NCBI GenBank assembly: GCA_936440205.1
Contig: OW387148.1
Coordinates: 13,571,961 to 13,635,960 of the forward strand
Reading direction: 5' to 3'
DNA: 64,000 bases
Source of the DNA: Lepidonotus clava
Lineage: Eukaryota > Annelida > Polychaeta > Phyllodocida > Polynoidae
Positions 55,513-64,000 of the stretch are shown piece by piece (positions within the stretch are counted from its first letter, which is position 1; every line of letters starts with the position of its first letter). Below the pieces are notes generated by a model that saw only the letters and a program-made list of their open reading frames with translations, searched no databases and was not told where the DNA came from. Both the position numbers and the translations under genes were made by a program.

Positions 55513-56720
55513 GGAAGGGATCCCCAAGAAGGTTAAATGGGAAAAACCCTCACAAGTTGAAGGATAAACACCTCAGAAGTTCAAGTCAAAATCACTTTTG
55601 ACTCCATTTTTGACGCGAAGTTATAGTATATATATACCAGACACTTCCTTCATTCTTATTGTACACTAAGAGGAAGGGATCCCCAAGAAGGTTAAATGGG
55701 AAAAACCCTCAGAAGTTGAAGGATAAACACCTCAGAAGTTCAAGTCAAAATCACTTTTGACTCCATTTTTGACGCGAAGTTATAGTATATATATACCAGA
55801 CACTTCCTTCATTCTTATTGTACACTAAGAGGAAGGGATCCCCAAGAAGGTTAAATGGGAAAAACCCTCACAAGTTGAAGGATAAACACCTCAGAAGTTC
55901 AAGTCAAAATCACTTTTGACTCCATTTTTGACGCGAAGTTATAGTATATATATACCAGACACTTCCTTCATTCTTATTGTACACTAAGAGGAAGGGATCC
56001 CCAAGAAGGTTAAATGGGAAAAACCCTCAGAAGTTGAAGGAAAAACACCTCAGAAGTTCAAGTCAAAATCACTTTTGACTCCATTTTTGACGCGAAGTTA
56101 TAGTATATATATACCAGACACTTCCTTCATTCTTATTGTACACTAAGAGGAAGGGATCCCCAAGAAGGTTAAATGGGAAAAACCCTCACAAGTTGAAGGA
56201 TAAACACCTCAGAAGTTCAAGTCAAAATCACTTTTGACTCCATTTTTGACGCGAAGTTATAGTATATATATACCAGACACTTCCTTCATTCTTATTGTAC
56301 ACTAAGAGGAAGGGATCCCCAAGAAGGTTAAATGGGAAAAACCCTCAGAAGTTGAAGGAAAAACACCTCAGAAGTTCAAGTCAAAATCACTTTTGAGTCC
56401 ATTTTTGACACGAAGTTATAGTATATATATACCAGACACTTCCTTCATTCTTATTGTACACTAAGAGGAAGGGATCCCCAAGAAGGTTAAATGGGAAAAA
56501 CCCTCAGAAGTTGAAGGAAAAACACCTCAGAAGTTCAAGTCAAAATCACTTTTGACTCCATTTTTGACGCGAAGTTATAGTATATATATACCAGACACTT
56601 CCTTCATTCTTATTGTACACTAAGAGGAAGGGATCCCCAAGAAGGTTAAATGGGAAAAACCCTCAGAAGTTGAAGGATAAACACCTCAGAAGTTCAAGTC
56701 AAAATCACTTTTGACTTTAA
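55513..56720. repeat. 159-bp satellite, 7.6 copies
   Basis: Units begin GGAAGGGATCCCCAAGAAGG at 55513, 55672, 55831, 55990, 56149, 56308, 56467 and 56626, exact period 159. Differences are mainly a CACAAG/CAGAAG alternation and GATAAA/GAAAAA, which shows higher-order copying. Each unit includes AAGTTCAAGTCAAAATCACT and TTTGACGCGAAGTTATAG, similar to the element's own terminal repeat. Confidence 0.95.
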
Positions 56721-56816
56721 AGTTTTAAAGAAAATAGAAGCACAATAGACTCATTTAGTTATCAAAATAAGAAATACTTTAAATGAAACATAATTTTAAG
56801 AAACAAAATAGATGTC

Positions 56817-56871
56817 TTTTTTTTGTGACGAAATGAGTGTCATAATGACACTCATTTCGTCACAAAAAAAA
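56817..56871. repeat. perfect palindrome with 26-bp arms
   Basis: GTGACGAAATGAGTGTCA, a 3-base centre, TGACACTCATTTCGTCAC, with T8 before and A after. Able to form a cruciform or a hairpin RNA. Confidence 0.9.
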
Positions 56872-57489
56872 AAAAGACTCATTTCCTTTTACAAGTTAGT
56901 GAATCCGTATTTTACATCCAACTCCTGAGACGTCAAAAAAAAAAGTTTTTGACTTAAAGTTCGAGATAGCCCATGTTACCAATATCGTACACCAACAATG
57001 GTCTGTATGGTAATATAAGGATGTATTCTTTGATTAAAGGCTAATAATTCAATCAAAGTCTTTATGATCCAAAATAAGTATGGTAAACAAAACCAACTAA
57101 AATTAATATAAGAGGTGTTTTGTTTAAGCTATCATTCATTTCTGGTACAAACTCTTACCATTTGACATTACCTACAACAACACTCGATGAATACAAGCAT
57201 GTATACAGTAATCTATGTTGTGAATGAAAACAGGCGTCAGTTGTGAAGTGTAAGTGACCATAGAGATAAATGAAGTGACACATGACAACAAACCCCTGAC
57301 CAGAGTAAGGTGGGTGTCGGATCTGTGGGACTAATACCTGGGTACACAGTACACCTTAGGCCTTGTGTGGTAGGCCTAGAGAGAACGGCCTAAGGTAAAC
57401 ATTGGTGTAGGATCGGTGCAGAATGGGTAAACACAGGGACGGTATGTAGACTGTAGAGGTCGACGTATAGGGATATAACGGGCACAGTA

Positions 57490-57870
57490 CTGAACCACCA
57501 TAATGGACCTTTCTTAAATTCACAGCGACATGGGATGACATAACCGTCACGGTGCTAATAAAACCCCGTGATGGGCCTCTCTGAAGCAAAAAGCATTACA
57601 TAACCGTCATAATGATAAACCACAATGGTGGACATTTCGTAAATTCACATAGACATGGGGCGACATGGGGCGACATGGGGCGACATGGGGCGACATGGGG
57701 CGACATGGGGCGACATGGGGTGCCATCACTGTTTTAGTATTAGACCATCATGACGCACCTCTTCCAGATTCATGGCAACATCGGGTGACATAGCTGATGC
57801 AGTGCAAAATTTATATGATGGGCCTTTCTTGAGTTCACAGTACCATGGGGAGATATGGAGGGAACTGCAA
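57490..57870. repeat. decayed 60-bp repeat plus (CGACATGGGG)n
   Basis: Copies of GGACCTTTCTTAAATTCACA then GCGACATGGG, CATAACCGTCACGGTGCTAA recur near 57497, 57570, 57630, 57750 and 57820. Seven copies of the 10-mer CGACATGGGG run at 57652-57722. The TTCTTAAATTC-CGACA logic resembles the iteron family at 52375. Confidence 0.7.
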
Positions 57871-59283
57871 AAGGCATTTACCGACTCGATGTGGAAATCA
57901 CCCCGAGATCCAACCTAGAAGAGAGCACCCCCCCCCCCTTTTTTTTTTCTTCTTTTTCAATTATATATATTTCATAACACAGAACTGTAAAGGCGTATTG
58001 TTTTTACGGTAGCTGATATAGACGGTCCAACATGCTGATTGCTCAAATGTCCAACCCTCAGAGAGTCCTGGGGTGCGTTCCAAACGTATTGCCGTTGCAG
58101 GCCTCATATAGTTGCGGGCTTGTGTGTCCTGTACAGCAAGTCGTTGCAAGGTCTATAGCTACGGCAATGTAAAACTCCGTAACTAGTTTAGCCCATAAAA
58201 ATTATATTGGTGCATATTTCCTTGTGTCCATGCCTACCCCTTACATCCATGAAAATGACAAACAAATTTTTCAAAATGGGAAAAAATATCATTTCCATAA
58301 AGAAATTAGTCTCGAAAACCCAAGTCAAAATTAGTCTAATGTTTGTTTGATTGTATGGTTCTTGAAAATCTAGACATGAAACAAAACTAATGTTGAAATT
58401 ATTGTAAGTAAATTCTGAATCGAGGTTACTAGTGCGTGACGTTTGCACACCACTTGACCCCATTATTGTGTTATGTAATGCAGTTGACGGTCAGTTAGTA
58501 ATAAAAATAGAATTGTTACGTAACATTTACAGCCACTTATTTTGGGAACAAGTACCTGGCGCCAGGGTAATTATACAGGGCGCCAAACTTCCAAGAGTGC
58601 GGGGCCGGCCTTCTCAGAAGACACTCTGCAGCAGCAAACACCTATAATAAAGCCTTGCAATTATAACAGAAGGAACCACGTTTTACTTTTCTTATATTCT
58701 AAATTCTTTTTTGGCTTCCACAAACACTAATTGCTCAGGAGTGCGTTCCAGAGAGAATTGACGATATTTATTGTTGTCCCCGATAAGAAAAGTGGAATCA
58801 GAGTCGATTTCCCGATAATTATACCCATTTCAGAGAAACATTCCCGATATACAAAATAATTATCGGGAATTCTAAATAATTATCGGGAGCCTGGATTTTG
58901 CAGATAGCAAAAGTTGCTAACGGCAGCCTAATAATTATCGGGAATTCAGAGCAGATAATTATTTGCGTGCCACCCTCATGGACGTCGAGCTAATTTTAAT
59001 CCCTGTTGTTTTAGCAGCCGGTCGCCGGTCACCCTATTGGGCTCATGAGGGGTGGGTGCCACTGGGAACCCCTTCCACAGTTTTTAATAATGGGGAGTAA
59101 ACTAAATATATATCATATTCCTAGTCCCTGTTTTCCACAGTTTTTAATAATGGGGAGCAAACTAAATATATATATCCCTCTCTTCTGATAGTTCTTTAGG
59201 ATTCATACCTAAAAGGCTAACTCGTCCCTAGCTCTGTGGATCCTTCTTTCACAGCAGGCTATGTATGAAGGCTCTGAAGCTAT

Positions 59284-60796
59284 CCCTGGGCCCGACGGCT
59301 CGTAACTTTGTAAGTTGATTAAGTGATGATTAAGGCCATGTAGTCATAGAAACATTCTAAACTTGATTAAATCATTCAAATTCCACGTCTCGTAACGGGG
59401 GAATATGGGTTATATTGCGCATGTGGGTTATATCGCGCACCTGAACTTAAATGCTTCTAAATTGGTTGAAATCTATCTGATTGTTGAAATTCAAAAAGTC
59501 ATATGAGCAGCATAGTGTACGCCAGCTTATTCAATACCTAGATCCATAATTATTATGGAATAACTAATAGAACACCCTGTATGTATCTTATTCCATATTT
59601 TTATCGTTTTTCCTTTAACCTTTAGTTAATTTTTGATCTTACCTATTTTGTTCAAACAAATTTACGATTTTGATGAGACAATATTCGTTTATTTAAAAAG
59701 AAGGTCAATGAAATTCTCAAAATACGTCATTTTTTCCCTAAGAATGAAGAGAATCTTTTTCAATGATTTTTCAAAGTGAAAATATAACTCAAGGTGGTTT
59801 TATATCGCGCATTAGATGTTGTTATATCGCGCAGCTAACTGTATATTATAATATATAACTCTAATTATTCTGTTTTCATTATTTTTTGATTAAAATTCAT
59901 GTTTTAAAGTTTTTTCTTTATACCATGGATATCTCTCCATATCATTGTCAAAAAAATCTCAAATCAAATTTAGAATTTACCTGAGGAAAATGTAATTATT
60001 ACCAATTATGCCAAAATATTAGATCACAGAAAATCCGTCTCTTACCCATATTTTGCTACTTTCTCAAATCAATAAGCATGCAGCAACTTCATTGTCACAT
60101 TTACATTTGGGAAATCTCACTGGCATGATAATTTTTGCTGTTTTTTTTTTTACAAATTAATTCAAGCATATGCACACACATTTAAAATACTTTTGATGTA
60201 ATTTCCTTTACAATCATTTCTTACTCTCATGTCGAAAATATATGTCTATATTGCGTGATACAATGCTTAATGCGCGATATAACAACATAGCATAGGTTAT
60301 AATCAATGCATCCTTCATTTGAGATACAAAATTATCATTTCTGTGCATGCACTTTGGTATTAAATACCATCTGTAATCATCCCAATTGAAATAAACATGG
60401 GTTAATCCGAGTTGTATGCTTTTATGAAATAAAAACACTTTTTATTTCATCTATTTTATTCTTTTGGGTCCACAGTGATATACCTTATAGTTCTTTCATC
60501 TACATGGAATTAACCCTAGTTGTTATATCGCGCATCAGGTGCGCGATATAACCCAAATTCCCCCTAATCACCTCTTAATTCAACTACATGAATTAGATTA
60601 AATATTTAGTCCTTAATCATGATTACAGTGAACGTGATTAAGGTTGGACCAATCAAAATAGCTGTTTCAAATCCTCTAATTACGATTACGAGCCGTTCAT
60701 TTTAATCATGATTAAGCACTAATTATGATTATCTCATCTAATTTGATCAAGGACGTTTTACGTGATTAAGGACACTACGAGCCGTCGGGCCCTGGG
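59284..60796. mobile_element. nest level 3: GGGCCCGACGGCTCGTA element with GATTAAG iterons
   Basis: CCCTGGGCCCGACGGCTCGT at 59284 is inverted at 60776-60796 (one mismatch). GATTAAG/CTTAATC motifs crowd both flanks of the inner insertion (59319, 59330, 60614, 60639, 60702, 60763). About 345 bp without level 4. Confidence 0.8.
59397..60564. mobile_element. nest level 4: GCGCGATATAAC-iteron transposon, copy 2 (1168 bp)
   Basis: GGGGGAATATGGGTTATATT at the left and CCCAAATTCCCCC at the right are inverted; same family and length as 22852-24014. GCGCGATATAAC or its complement recurs near 59430, 59808, 59826, 60256, 60275, 60525 and 60541. A right-end fragment of a third copy (GTGCACGATACAAGGCACAT TCCCCC) lies at about 61031-61056 within level 2. 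Confidence 0.85.
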
Positions 60797-61688
60797 TTTT
60801 TGAGTAAACTAACTGGAATTTGAAATGTTTATTTTTTAATATTTACATTCTGTGGATGAAACTTGCTCAATCAAAGGAAAAACATCCCAACTTTATTCTT
60901 ACCTTTTAATTTTTAATGAGAAATCTAAAGTAAGACCATAAATAGGTTCTACAGAAAATGGACCCCAACCGCTTATAGGCATGTTTTCTTTGTGATAAAC
61001 CAATTTGAATTTATAAGTAATTAGCTGCAGGTGCACGATACAAGGCACATTCCCCCTATAGTTTCCTCATAATTATTTCCCCATAAATTTTCCAGATAAT
61101 TATTTCCAGATAATTATTCATGGTTCGCTGGTATCATTCATGCAAAACAACAAATACAATCATCCCGCCGGGAACATTCCCATAACTTAAGCCATATTTA
61201 CACTTTTCCAGATAATTATTTGGGCTCACCCACATACACCAACAAGCTGACAAAACCCACTCCCAGATAATGTCTCTGGAACGCATTGGCAAAAGTTGTG
61301 GAAAATTGGGTGCACATTAATTATCTGGAAACCATATATCGCCAATTCTCTCTGGAATGCGGTCCAGGTAACTTGCGTTTATTTTTTTGTTCTTTTATGA
61401 TTTTTAATAAAGTGTACGTTCCTTATTAAAGGGGCTGTCCACAATACTTATGGTCACCTTAGAAGGGCTCCGCAACTTTACATGCAGAATGCACTGTCTG
61501 GGGCCCATACACACTACTGCCATCTACACCTTGCAACGGTGTATATATGGCTTTGATAGGGCAGACCTCCATCATGCCTCATTAACTTTTCTATTTTTGG
61601 CTAGTTTGGAACCAAATTTCCGTAACTCAACTGTACGCGAAGTTGCGGAAGCTACGCGATTCTAATAGTGTAGGTTGGAACGCACCCC

Positions 61689-62370
61689 TGGTCTATAAAT
61701 ATAGGCCTCTTGGCACCATCCCATGTGATTTTAGACCTCGGGACTAAACGTCGGACAAAGTGGGACAGGTTCTGTTATTATAACATGTATTCGGCGGACA
61801 TAGAGTGTGTTATAATGGTTGAACGAACAGGTTGTCGTCGTTTAACATCAACAGATTCATGCTGCTAAACCACAAAATCATAACAGAAAAGACTTATTTT
61901 CAATTCATTATTTCACAAGAGAAATTATGATGATGATTGTTGGAGTTAACATACTGTCCACTCAGCAATTTTTCAGTTATATCAGGACCACTCACGTTTT
62001 TGTATACCATTTGGCTGACCGAATCGATGGGGATGGAAACGACGGAAAGGCAAGGTGGTGTAGCCAGTGCAGCCAAAGCTCTCAAAAGATTTTGCACTGA
62101 TCCAAATTGGTTAAAATGGTCATGTGGCTTTCTGAATTAATAACGTTGAGTTTTCAAATTTGAGGTCTGGACATTCGGTCTGGTAATTGATTAAATTTGT
62201 GTTGGAGTTTTAACAACTCAGTTGAACAATTATTCCTAACAATCCCAGGACAACAAAGGATATAGGCAGGCGCAGGAACAGATTGAGATTTCATGGGGAA
62301 AATATACGTTATTGTGTGATTTCAGACTTGGGTCAATTGGAACAATGCCACCGTTCATTATAGAAAAGAC
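61689..62370. other. no gene defended; one coding-like - frame
   Basis: A - frame at 62097-61900 (LLRALAALATPPCLSVVSIP and on) looks more protein-like than its surroundings but has no domain, start context or linked exon that I can identify. Confidence 0.3.
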
Positions 62371-62371
62371 A

Positions 62372-62722
62372 TAATTTTATAATTATACGAAACTTACCTT
62401 GGTAAAAGTTGATGTAGAATTCCAATTTTACCGAGAACAACACGTTGTGTTGTAGTGATTATGCGAGAAGTGAAACGCGCGGGAAACCAGCAGTACTTTA
62501 TAGAGAAATTTTTCTCAAAAATGTTAAAATATTATAAATATTATTATCATAAATTAAATGTATCATTCATCTTTCTTTCATTCTTTCTTTTTTTTTTTTT
62601 TTTTTTTTTGGGTTATGCGGTGGGTGGGCGCATAATCACTACAACACAACGTGTTGTTCTCGGTAAAATTGGAATTCTACATCAACTTTTACCAAGGTAA
62701 GTTTCGTATAATTATAAAATTT
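62372..62722. repeat. 93-bp inverted repeat at the DIRS end
   Basis: AATTTTATAATTATACGAAA then CTTACCTTGGTAAAAGTTGA and GAACAACACGTTGTGTTGTA form the left arm; the right arm is the reverse complement with almost no mismatch. Both arms contain the small palindrome ACAACACGTTGTGTTGT. Confidence 0.85.
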
Positions 62723-62860
62723 TACCTCGACCAATCACGTTCAAGTGTTGTCGAGACCATGCGAGAACTTCATAGTCATTTTTAGAAAAATTTACTGAAT
62801 CAAAAACTCAACAATAATATTCTTTACTAACAAAAGACTTGATTCATTTATTCACTGTGT

Positions 62861-64000
62861 TCATAAAGCATTATTAAGTAAAGCTTGTTGAACATCATTC
62901 TCATCAACTTCAACATTTTTATCATAATATTTAGCGAAAGAGTTCACACTTCTCCACGAGGCTCTTTTCATAATAACATTGAGTGGGACTCCTAATCTTT
63001 TAGCATTTGATGCCGAAGCCCCTCTAGTACTATGAGATTTGTACTCATCAGTATTTATTCCTGCATCTTTCATGACTTTCAGAGTCCAATGAGATAACGT
63101 ATCACGTGAAATAGGCTTATGAGGCCTTATATAACTTAATAAGAGATTGTCATAACCTCTTATAAATTGTGTTTTGGCTAAATACATTTTAACACAACGA
63201 ACAACACATAATCTCTTACATTGTGGAAATGATTTCAAAACAATATGATCCAAAGGATCACCTTTACGATTGTGTTTAAGCAAACATTTCATTTTGAATA
63301 CAATCGTATCTGAAATATCCATACCTTGTATATTAAGGTTTACAATAGTTTGCCCTCTTTGTGATGTGACCAACAACAATAGCATAGCAAGCTTATGTGA
63401 CAATTGCTTTAATGTCAAATCTTTATTTGACCCCCAAGATTTGAATAGTTGAAAAACCTTGTTAATATCCCAATAATTGGAATATCTTGGTTTTGGTGGA
63501 TTCTTCTCATAAGCACCTTTCAACAGCCATACCACATAAGGGTGACATCCGAATGAGTTATAACCAAAATTTGGTAAAATAGCTGATAATGCAGAACGAG
63601 CTGCATTTAAAGCCCCATAACTCAAACCATTTTGCGCAAGTATTCGCAAGAATCTACATGCTTGAGGTAGAGTAGGATTTAACGTATTCACATTTTGTTC
63701 GACACAAAACAAAGCCCATTTATTCAAATAAGTTGTATACAATTTCTTGGTGGATGGTCTCCAAGCTGACATAATTAACAAAATAGTTTCCTTATCAAAA
63801 CCTTGAGATAACATTAATTTAAAGAAAAAAGGAATGCCCCCAACGGGCAGCTGTTTAGAAAATCTAAATTGTTGGGGTGTCCTTGAGGAATGAGATTCAT
63901 TTTCCGAGGCCTGAACTTTAGTTTGCGAAGATTGAGACTCATTAGTCTCCCCCACCAAGGCTGAGTTGGCCACCACGGTACAATAAGAATGCCTTGTGCT
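62861..64000 (-). CDS. DIRS-type tyrosine recombinase (element gene, partial)
   Basis: At least 371 residues, frame open to the window edge. The N-terminal part has the helical core-binding region (SAWRPSTKKLYTTYLNKWAL). The catalytic domain shows the Arg of SQRGQTIVNLN, HSTRG (His-x-x-Arg), ASWRSVNSFAKYY with Trp and the Tyr nucleophile. Tyrosine recombinases of DIRS elements integrate circular DNA copies without target duplication. Part of the fossil element described above. Confidence 0.8.
   Translation of the reverse strand, partial: STRHSYCTVVANSALVGETNESQSSQTKVQASENESHSSRTPQQFRFSKQLPVGGIPFFFKLMLSQGFDKETILLIMSAWRPSTKKLYTTYLNKWALFCVEQNVNTLNPTLPQACRFLRILAQNGLSYGALNAARSALSAILPNFGYNSFGCHPYVVWLLKGAYEKNPPKPRYSNYWDINKVFQLFKSWGSNKDLTLKQLSHKLAMLLLLVTSQRGQTIVNLNIQGMDISDTIVFKMKCLLKHNRKGDPLDHIVLKSFPQCKRLCVVRCVKMYLAKTQFIRGYDNLLLSYIRPHKPISRDTLSHWTLKVMKDAGINTDEYKSHSTRGASASNAKRLGVPLNVIMKRASWRSVNSFAKYYDKNVEVDENDVQQALLNNAL

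Larger units (their letters stand above)
55301..56979. mobile_element. DNA element containing a 159-bp satellite
   Basis: GTTACCGGCTATATCGAACT then TCGAGTCAAAAAG at the left is inverted against CTTTTTGAC-like, AAAGTTCGAGATAGCCCATG TTAC at the right. The satellite (55513-56720) and a perfect palindrome (56817-56871) lie inside. No transposase frame. Confidence 0.75.
58738..61365. mobile_element. nest level 2: element with ATAATTATC iterons
   Basis: GGAGTGCGTTCCAGAGAGAA then TTGACGATAT at 58738-58767 is inverted (3-4 mismatches) at 61336-61365. Iterons: ATAATTATCGGGAATT at about 58855, 58878 and 58930 on the left; CCAGATAATTATT at about 61091, 61107 and 61208 plus AATTATCTGG at 61317 on the right. 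The left and right sets differ by one base (TATCGGG against TATCTGG). Confidence 0.8.
58070..61688. mobile_element. nest level 1: outermost DNA transposon
   Basis: GGGGTGCGTTCCAA at 58070-58083 is inverted at 61675-61688. Subterminal GTTGCGG/GTTGCAAGG motifs occur near both ends (58092, 58110, 58142; 61468, 61533, 61641). About 990 bp remain after removing the nested elements. The terminal motif is shared with level 2, so the two families are related. Confidence 0.7.
62371..64000 (-). mobile_element. DIRS-like tyrosine-recombinase retrotransposon, 3' part
   Basis: A DIRS-like element cut by the right window edge. Visible parts, in - orientation: the end of the RT/RNase H reading frame, marked by IVPWWPTQPWW as in DIRS elements, overlapping in a different frame (usual in this family) the recombinase gene, then a non-coding end with an inverted repeat of about 93 bp (62372-62463 against 62630-62722) around a 165-bp spacer with poly(T). 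The inverted repeat may be the terminal repeat plus internal complementary region, or a separate MITE. The visible part looks whole, so the copy is probably young. Confidence 0.7.

Noticed and set aside
61900-62097. 65-codon - frame with protein-like composition
   Set aside because: No domain and no exon borders that connect it to another frame; noted as unresolved, not annotated.

Overview
The window looks like a piece of an animal nuclear genome: introns with GT-AG borders, GC-rich exons in AT-rich introns, and very many DNA-transposon fossils. The mix (a CUB-domain receptor, a class A GPCR, foldback MITEs, a DIRS-like element, tRNA-derived SINE copies) fits a marine invertebrate. Amphioxus (Branchiostoma) is my best guess, from codon style and element mix only; the sequence does not prove it.

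Two host genes are supported. (1) On + from the left edge to 10641 lies a type I membrane protein gene. Seven exons (1360-1488, 2380-2587, 4413-4651, 4989-5139, 6753-6892, 7243-7422, 10004-10641) join in one frame to give 560 residues and a stop: an extracellular region, one CUB domain, a single membrane helix and a 167-residue cytoplasmic tail. The N-terminus is off the window. (2) On - from 28993 to 18369 lies a three-exon rhodopsin-class GPCR of the MECA type (melanocortin/EDG/cannabinoid), 426 residues, with an N-terminus made of 12-residue repeats carrying N-glycosylation sequons. The genes converge, with about 7.7 kb between their stops. That gap holds a low-confidence fossil ORF at 15809-16360.

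From 29 to 64 kb I find no host gene I would defend. The region is a repeat archive. It holds a 5.3-kb DNA transposon (45433-50699) with at least 15 copies of a 20-bp iteron, a broken transposon gene and a nested 893-bp element; a four-deep nest of DNA transposons (58070-61688); a transposon carrying 7.6 copies of a 159-bp satellite (55301-56979); palindromic TTAA-flanked MITEs; several TAA-flanked MITEs; minisatellites; and, at the right edge, the 3' part of a DIRS-like tyrosine-recombinase retroelement.

The most unusual observation is that exon-intron borders of both host genes have been tandemly duplicated together with their splice sites: donors at 39/115/191 and 5140-5402, acceptor-like sites at 6443-6752, and acceptors from 20633 to about 21137 on the - strand. 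The second theme is iterons: at least six unrelated DNA-transposon families here carry many short, often palindromic copies of a family-specific motif. All calls come from reading the sequence; no database search was possible.
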